A DNA stretch of 10,383 nucleotides, from positions 1 to 10,383 of the forward strand of contig CAYGYG010000052.1 in assembly GCA_964354155.1 (NCBI GenBank). Reading direction: 5' to 3'. The number at the start of each line of letters is the position of its first letter. Position 1 is the first letter of the stretch. The notes under the pieces are model-generated. The model worked only from the letters and a program-made list of their open reading frames with translations. It searched no databases and was not told the DNA's origin. This DNA is from CAYGYG01 sp964354155. Lineage in GTDB: Bacteria; Hydrothermota; Tepidihabitantia; SM23-42; CAYGYG01. Below, piece after piece: positions 6,156 to 10,383 of this stretch. A program made the translations under genes and the position numbers.

Positions 6156-7193
6156 TTACAATGGATAAAAGATCTTTCTGATGGCGTCACGGTGCTTAAT
6201 CACTGTCCTTAGATGCTTTTGTACCTTGTGATCTTTTCTGGCATCCCTAAGTGAGAAGACTCTGGGCATCGTTGTCATCACCTTAGTTACGTCTCTAATA
6301 TACATCTCCTCAAATCCGCCTGCGGGCCCTCTGAAGCACTTCACGACTGAACTAAGCATCTGCCCACCACCCCCCTTCGACGTGTAGAAATAAATCCCCT
6401 GGTGTTCACAAAACCAATTCTTGTCCTTCGCGGCAGAGATTAGGACAGCTTTTGTAAATCCAAATGCCTTTTTCTGTGCCACGCTGAGAGCCGCGTAAGG
6501 GTCTTGGGAATTCGCACCTTGTGTCTTCTCCAGCGAGTCTCTTATTGTTGCGTGTCTTAAGTAGTTGTCGTTGACGCACTTTCTGAATTGTGATTCAACA
6601 TCCTGATCTACGGATGAGACATCAGTAGTCACAAAAAGGAGAAAAGAATCGGTCTTCTCCTGCAACTCGAACAACTTGCTAAATGCATGATAGAGTCTGT
6701 TCTTAGTGAAACAAGGATTGACCAGACTCTTATATGGATCAAAATTCACAATGTCAAAAGGAGATTGTGCTTTCATCCTCTCGTTCAACCCCTTGAGTCT
6801 TAGCATGCGCCTGATTTCGCTGTCTCTATCATCCTCATCAGATGAACGGTTTTGCGTGGCCGGCGTATTCTCAAAGTTGAAGATATCTTCCAATTCGCCC
6901 ACCAAAACCGCATCTCTTAGGGGAGGTTTCACGAGATTGCAGATTCGGGATGCAAGGTCTTCGCGGGCTTCACATATTGTCACATTCGGCAACATGCCCC
7001 CGCTATCTCTCCTAAGAATGCCCGCAAGCTCAAACATGAAGATGTCAATGGCTTGTTCGGCGCATAGAGTAAAATATTTGATCGGCCTGCCTCTGATGCC
7101 CAGCATGAATTCCTTACCCGCAGGAAGCCAGCCATAGTAGCGCACGCAATGCTTGGTATAATGCTCATCGTAGTTGATGTCAATTCTCTTCAT
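6156..7193 (-). CDS. Unrecognised operon protein with a methyltransferase-like DPY motif
   Basis: A 345-residue soluble protein and the last gene of the DndC operon. I do not recognise the family. A Rossmann-like order can be read: YFTLCAEQAIDIFMFE (40-55), VTICEA ending a strand with an acid (71-76), then FDIVNFDPYKS (146-156), then SFLLFVTTDVSS (183-194). The DxxxFDPY strand followed by LLFVTTD resembles motifs IV and V of Trm1-type and three-Cys-partner class I methyltransferases. However, the glycine-rich SAM loop (motif I) is not visible, so SAM binding is uncertain. A glycine run (SKGGGGQML, 272-280) and a basic C-terminus (KDHKVQKHLRTVIKHRDAIRK) follow; the latter could touch nucleic acid. 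The ATG overlaps the ATPase stop (ATGA), with AAGGA (7200-7204) six bases upstream, so the two genes are translationally coupled. Most likely it is a partner or effector in the same system. Confidence 0.8.
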   Translation of the reverse strand: MKRIDINYDEHYTKHCVRYYGWLPAGKEFMLGIRGRPIKYFTLCAEQAIDIFMFELAGILRRDSGGMLPNVTICEAREDLASRICNLVKPPLRDAVLVGELEDIFNFENTPATQNRSSDEDDRDSEIRRMLRLKGLNERMKAQSPFDIVNFDPYKSLVNPCFTKNRLYHAFSKLFELQEKTDSFLLFVTTDVSSVDQDVESQFRKCVNDNYLRHATIRDSLEKTQGANSQDPYAALSVAQKKAFGFTKAVLISAAKDKNWFCEHQGIYFYTSKGGGGQMLSSVVKCFRGPAGGFEEMYIRDVTKVMTTMPRVFSLRDARKDHKVQKHLRTVIKHRDAIRKIFYPL

Positions 7194-8827
7194 AAAACGT
7201 CCTTAAGAATCTTCTTGACCAGTGTAGAAAAGAGATCATGCCTGCTGCGTTCTGAACGCTCTGTGCGCATGGCGATTTCATAAGCGAGCTCAATGGCTTG
7301 ATAGAGGGCATTCAGTCTCTTGCTCTTCAGCGGCCTTGCGTCAGGATTGAGCATAATCTTACCCGCTGCCGCGTCGACTGTAACGATAGCAACATCCTTG
7401 CCGCGGCTTTCTTCAACAATCTTAAACTTAGCTCTGCTCTTGCGTACCATGGAGTTAAGGTTATCGAGAAATTGACCGTGCCGGGTGTCTCGTTCCTTTT
7501 CATTCCTGTCCTTTGAAAGGTTAGCAGCATCGGTGAATACCTCGTTGAGCTTGCCGTGAAGTACTTCTTGCAGTTTCTTGTAGTGCTCGTCATGTTCATT
7601 GAAACTGTCACGGTCAATGTTCAACGCTGATTCAAGCCCGTTATCTACAAACACTTCACCGGAAACCCACCTGCTTCGTATGGTCTCGATTTCTTTGTAA
7701 TACTTAAGAAAAGTGCTGTCGTATCCGCCTATTCCTACACCGCGCAAGCGTACTTGTATACCATTCAGTTCAAGAGGCCTTATGGCCCTCGAGACTTGTG
7801 CGAAAATATAGCCCGAGAAACTTAACTTTCGCCCGAAAACATCAGCATCATAGTTGATGAAATATATTCTCGAGCGGACATCTTTCTCGGTAGGCAACTG
7901 AACAAACCGCTTGAGATCAAAGCCGTCAAAGATGAGTGTGAACTTGTCGCTCAAGAATCGTTGCTGGCTTTGCTTGATGAGGTCCATTGCCTGCCGAGCG
8001 TCCGATGAGTCCCTGTCTTCTTGTGCAATGGCCCTTAGGTCGAAGGGATATCTCGAAGGTTTGCCAAAATATGGGAGCGGGCAGAGGATTGCTAACTCCC
8101 AGATTGTTTCTATATATGGCTTGCAATCGCGGATCGACTTTGTTGACCTGTGGAAAAAGCGCTTAAGCATATCCTCTAATGAGAGAGACGATTTCTGGCG
8201 ACCTTCGCCTTCTAGGCTGAGTTTCATTTCGCGCCGGAAAGTCTGCCGAACATCAGAAGAGTAGATGTGAAACCCTCTCTTGCTTCCATCGTGATCGATA
8301 ACTTCATAACTCCATTTCCCGACGTCTATCGCTTTGGTGCTCACATCCGTGTTGCAAACTACTTCGTCCCGGGAGGGAATGGAAGTATCCTCGAGGACAA
8401 TCGTGGCCTTGTAAGCGTTGCCCCTCTTGTTGTGATCCAAATAGTGACATTCGATTTTGAAACTGTGACACAATTGGCCAATGGCAAGCATCCCAATGCC
8501 GAGCCTCCCTATAATAGGGCGTTCATGGACTTCGGTTCTGTCTCGGTCATTTTTGCGCTTGATGCAGCTTCCTATCCCTTCTGCACTGAAATAACGCAGG
8601 AATTCGTCAAGTGACATACCCATTCCATTATCGACGCATGACAGAAAATCGAACTCGGGGTAGTTGGTATCAATCCGCACCCTCGTGGCATCCGCATCGT
8701 AGGCGTTATTGACAAGCTCTTTGAAGGCGGTTGCCGTACTTCTATAAAGACCTCTGCTCAGCTGCGCAATGGTCATATCGGAAACCCGGATTGTTCCACT
8801 GTCACTCTTCGGTGTTGATGTAGTCAT
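7190..8827 (-). CDS. GHKL-family ATPase (Hsp90/MORC/MutL-like) in a DndC operon
   Basis: A 545-residue protein with a clear N-terminal GHKL ATP-binding fold. The N-box is ELVNNAYDADA (37-47; E37 catalytic base, N41 for magnesium), the G1 box is DNGMGM (66-71) and the G2 box is GRLGIGMLAIG (107-117). SRGLYRS, just ahead of the N-box, is typical of stand-alone bacterial ATPases annotated only as ATP-binding protein. Such proteins dimerise and clamp on ATP binding, as MORC and MutL do. Residues ~240-420 probably hold the transducer domain (YFINYDADVFGRKLSFSGYIFAQVSRAIRPLELNGIQVRLRGVGIG). The C-terminal ~150 residues are charged and helical (LSKDRNEKERDTRHGQFLDN). The gene starts one base after the dndC stop codon and overlaps the next gene by four bases, so the three are one transcription unit. 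The role is inferred: an ATP-driven clamp that loads on or signals from DNA in place of DndD. A histidine kinase is excluded because no HisKA domain is present. Confidence 0.9.
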   Translation of the reverse strand: MTTSTPKSDSGTIRVSDMTIAQLSRGLYRSTATAFKELVNNAYDADATRVRIDTNYPEFDFLSCVDNGMGMSLDEFLRYFSAEGIGSCIKRKNDRDRTEVHERPIIGRLGIGMLAIGQLCHSFKIECHYLDHNKRGNAYKATIVLEDTSIPSRDEVVCNTDVSTKAIDVGKWSYEVIDHDGSKRGFHIYSSDVRQTFRREMKLSLEGEGRQKSSLSLEDMLKRFFHRSTKSIRDCKPYIETIWELAILCPLPYFGKPSRYPFDLRAIAQEDRDSSDARQAMDLIKQSQQRFLSDKFTLIFDGFDLKRFVQLPTEKDVRSRIYFINYDADVFGRKLSFSGYIFAQVSRAIRPLELNGIQVRLRGVGIGGYDSTFLKYYKEIETIRSRWVSGEVFVDNGLESALNIDRDSFNEHDEHYKKLQEVLHGKLNEVFTDAANLSKDRNEKERDTRHGQFLDNLNSMVRKSRAKFKIVEESRGKDVAIVTVDAAAGKIMLNPDARPLKSKRLNALYQAIELAYEIAMRTERSERSRHDLFSTLVKKILKDVL

Positions 8828-8828
8828 G

Positions 8829-10082
8829 CTAGTTTATCCTATAATAGATTATCCTAGTTGATTCGAAGCGATCCGGGCACACATCGCGCGTCTTGAGTAG
8901 TCGCGCATTTTTTAGGTGCAAAGGACCAAGACGTTTCCTTGGCGTCAGCAGTATGTCAACATCGGATATGACGACTATCTTACTACTCGACGGTAGTCTG
9001 TACACGAACTCTCGCATGCCGTTGCCTGTTTTGCCCACTGACTCACTCTTCAGTAATTCTCGTATTCGGTCCAATTCGCTATCAAGTATTAGTTTCATCG
9101 GCATCTTACTTTGTGTGGCCAGCAGCCTACTTAGAATCAGACGACGCGTCTTCAGGGTGAAGGCCCCAAATCTCAAACCATTCCGTTTGACATGTGTGGG
9201 TATTCGCTGGCCCTTCTCTTGGCGTATTTCAAACAGCCAATTGCGGAAATCCAGCAAACCCTGCATCCAGCTCTCGCCGTTGTCAATGAAACTCTCCATG
9301 GATCTATCCTTGTCAACTACTGTGCACACCCAACATCCGAATCGCGATTTCCCACAACTCTGCGTGCCGGTTTCAATCACGAATGGACATTCGCCGCCGC
9401 TGCATGCACTACCGTATAACGCCAACAGCTTCCTATTATTGCCGCCCCATGGGTTGGGCGACTGCAGAAGATAGGCCCAAACGTCATTATTCGTGAGGTC
9501 TGCAATGGGCGCAAAGACAAGACAGTTGCGCAGCGTGTGTTTACGCAACTTCCTTCCATTCTCATGGCATTTCATTGATACCGCGCGGTTCGAGGATTCG
9601 CTTTTTCTTGTCCCCAAGACAATGATAACCCGGCGGTGCTTGCTCGTGATCCTCGCCGAAATATAATCACTCGTTGGGGCAATTTTCAACCGATCTGTGC
9701 ACCATCTGAACCACCGGTTGGGCGATGGATATCCTCTCCCAATGAGATTGACCCAGAACGTATCATCAAGTCTCGGTCTAACTTTTCGTGCGTGAAACAA
9801 GGCTGGATCATGCTTGAACAATTTAGACTTTCCTGCATCTCGAATGAGTGCCAATTGTGCAGTAAGGTATTTCGCAATAGCGGGGTTTTCCACAAGCGTA
9901 TCGTTGGAGAGAACGTGGATCTCCTTTCTCAGCTCGACTTTAAGTAGCGTAGATAGCGCATAGAAAATCATCTGCAATACGGTTGTGCTATCTTTCCCTC
10001 CAGAGAACCCAATCACCCATGGTGTATTGCTCGAGAGATACATTTTCCTAATTTCTGACACTATGCCGTTGTAGTCAACCAT
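8829..10082 (-). CDS. dndC: DndC-type sulfurtransferase (PAPS-reductase/PP-loop family) of DNA phosphorothioation
   Basis: A 417-residue cytoplasmic protein with near-canonical DndC motifs. These include PWVIGFSGGKDSTT (21-34; the PP-loop SGGKDS is 27-32), SNDTLVENP (59-67), DTFWVNLIGRGYPSPNRWFRWCTDRLKI (107-134), GTRKSESSNR (157-166) and NPWGG (210-214). Cysteines 232, 243, 250 and 253 have the C-x10-C-x6-C-x2-C spacing of the DndC iron-sulfur site. DndC adenylates and activates the DNA phosphate for sulfur exchange, with sulfur supplied by a cysteine desulfurase (DndA or IscS). It is somewhat shorter than the usual ~450-550 residues; the C-terminal third after ~residue 300 is family-variable and basic. 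The ATG at 10082 keeps the family-typical lead-in (IRKMYLSSNTPWVIG) but lacks a ribosome site and lies only about seven bases past the predicted transcription start. It is the first gene of the operon. No dndB, dndD or dndE is adjacent. Confidence 0.93.
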   Translation of the reverse strand: MVDYNGIVSEIRKMYLSSNTPWVIGFSGGKDSTTVLQMIFYALSTLLKVELRKEIHVLSNDTLVENPAIAKYLTAQLALIRDAGKSKLFKHDPALFHARKVRPRLDDTFWVNLIGRGYPSPNRWFRWCTDRLKIAPTSDYISARITSKHRRVIIVLGTRKSESSNRAVSMKCHENGRKLRKHTLRNCLVFAPIADLTNNDVWAYLLQSPNPWGGNNRKLLALYGSACSGGECPFVIETGTQSCGKSRFGCWVCTVVDKDRSMESFIDNGESWMQGLLDFRNWLFEIRQEKGQRIPTHVKRNGLRFGAFTLKTRRLILSRLLATQSKMPMKLILDSELDRIRELLKSESVGKTGNGMREFVYRLPSSSKIVVISDVDILLTPRKRLGPLHLKNARLLKTRDVCPDRFESTRIIYYRIN

Positions 10083-10095
10083 GTCGTTTGTTCAC

Positions 10096-10123
10096 AGTCT
10101 ATCCTGTTTCTTCGAGGTGTCAA
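10096..10123 (-). promoter_or_regulatory. Promoter of the dndC-ATPase operon
   Basis: On the minus strand, TTGACA (10118-10123) is followed after 16 bases by TAGACT (10096-10101), a four-of-six match to the -10 consensus. Transcription would start at about 10089, leaving a leader of only some seven bases before the dndC ATG. Repeat copy E begins 18 bases upstream of the -35 box. Confidence 0.6.
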
Positions 10124-10134
10124 CCACTCATTTG

Positions 10135-10230
10135 TGTTGAGGATTGAGAGCGCTCACCGAGCGTGCTTGTGTCATGTGGACCTGAGCAAATGTCACCATC
10201 ATATACTTTAAAATGTCGCAATCGTCAACA
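10135..10230 (+). repeat. Extragenic repeat, copy E (best-preserved ends)
   Basis: A full-length copy. Its ends are near-perfect inverted repeats: TGTTGAGGATTG on the left against TGTTGACGATTG read from the right on the other strand, 11 of 12 matching. Inside are a CGCTC-ACC-GAGCG hairpin (10151-10163) and the core arms GTGTCATGTG (10169-10178) and CAAATGTCAC (10187-10196). It lies between the promoter of the DndC operon and the possible small gene at the right edge. Confidence 0.86.
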
Positions 10231-10333
10231 ACTTCCTTGACCACCTGAGTTCTTTCCTAATAAAGGGCACGACGATCTGTAGGTGGGCAAAAACAACCGT
10301 GGCGATCATGGCAATAAGAGTAACGACACGCAC
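10208..10333 (-). CDS. Possible small membrane peptide gene
   Basis: A 41-codon frame opens with a GTG at 10333 and ends with a TAA at 10208. The peptide has one long hydrophobic stretch (VVTLIAMIATVVFAHLQIVVPFI, residues 3-25), followed by a basic tail (RKELRWSRK), as in single-span membrane peptides with a cytoplasmic tail. GAGGGGAG lies just before the GTG and overlaps an in-frame TAG at 10343-10345; another frame ends there too. Its last seven codons lie inside repeat copy E. Against it: GTG start, short length and close ribosome-site spacing. The rest of 10083-10383 holds only the promoter and repeat E. Confidence 0.3.
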   Translation of the reverse strand: MRVVTLIAMIATVVFAHLQIVVPFIRKELRWSRKLLTIATF

Positions 10334-10383
10334 TGCTCCCCTCTATTTTGGACATAAAGGGGCTTGATTTATGTTAGTCATTC

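Noticed and set aside
7190..8827. Two-component sensor histidine kinase
   Set aside because: There is no phosphoacceptor domain or membrane segment. The ATPase domain is N-terminal with an N-box of the MORC/Hsp90 type.
8834..8856. TTATCCTA direct repeat at the dndC/ATPase junction as a regulatory site
   Set aside because: The 15-base period falls within the last codons of dndC and is explained by the repeated AGG ATA codons; no further support was seen.
8893..9474. Plus-strand reading frame of 193 codons inside dndC
   Set aside because: It is antisense to well-conserved DndC motifs, including the iron-sulfur cysteines; no ribosome site or family resemblance was seen.
8829..10082. Housekeeping PAPS reductase (CysH) or ATP sulfurylase subunit (CysD) instead of DndC
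   Set aside because: The motifs TLVENP, DTFWVNLIGRGYP.PNRWFRWCTDR, NPWGG and the C-x10-C-x6-C-x2-C set are specific to DndC. The neighbours are not sulfate-assimilation genes.
401..10230. Repeats as integron attC sites flanking gene cassettes
   Set aside because: The promoter, gene, repeat layout and shared orientation fit. But attC needs RYYYAAC on the left and GTTRRRY on the right of a foldable site. Here both strands have a GTTG-type left end and a CAAC-type right end, and no integrase is in the window.
401..10230. CRISPR array
   Set aside because: The repeats are far apart, of unequal length and separated by whole genes; there are no regular spacers and no cas genes.
1..10383. tRNA or rRNA genes
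   Set aside because: No cloverleaf-like segment or conserved rRNA stretch was noticed by eye in the intergenic regions, which are all short.

Overview
The window looks like chromosomal DNA of a Gram-negative (diderm) bacterium. Two adjacent genes encode secreted outer-membrane beta-barrel proteins. One of them, with a family-9-type carbohydrate-binding domain followed by a DUF5916 barrel, is a type I associate with the FCB group and uncultured candidate phyla (for example Zixibacteria, KSB1, Latescibacteria). The phylum is a guess from gene content. Base composition is uneven: the left edge is AT-rich, the barrel genes are GC-richer, and the right-hand defence-like operon is intermediate. This suggests mixed origins.

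Layout. 1-370 (+) is the 3' end of a gene whose product resembles a class III nucleotidyl cyclase catalytic domain. 371-501 is a convergent gap holding repeat copy A. 502-4149 (-) is a two-gene outer-membrane operon driven by a consensus sigma70 promoter (4257-4285), with repeat copy B between the genes. 4397-5494 (-) is a single gene for a protein with a degenerate PD-(D/E)XK nuclease-like N-terminal half, flanked by repeat copies C and D. 5714-6070 (+) encodes a small Mor-like protein with two helix-turn-helix segments, behind a strong promoter and an array of GGTCCAAAAG units. 6156-10082 (-) is a compact operon of three genes: a DndC-type sulfurtransferase, a GHKL (Hsp90/MORC-like) ATPase and an unrecognised protein with a methyltransferase-like DPY motif. 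Repeat copy E lies upstream of it. 10208-10333 may hold a small membrane-peptide gene.

The most interesting unit is the operon at 6156-10082. DndC is the sulfur-activating enzyme of DNA phosphorothioation, yet no dndB, dndD or dndE accompanies it. The operon appears closed on both sides: a promoter and a repeat lie upstream, and a convergent gene lies downstream. It is therefore a candidate minimal or alternative DndC-dependent nucleic-acid modification or defence module, in which a GHKL ATPase and a Rossmann-like protein take the place of the usual partners.

The second notable structure is a family of roughly 40-95-base extragenic repeats. There are five copies, all in one orientation, with partly palindromic ends and core. 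On the minus strand the copies directly follow stop codons. Three copies also sit 18-21 bases upstream of a predicted -35 box. The minus-strand genes are thus arranged as promoter, gene(s), repeat units.
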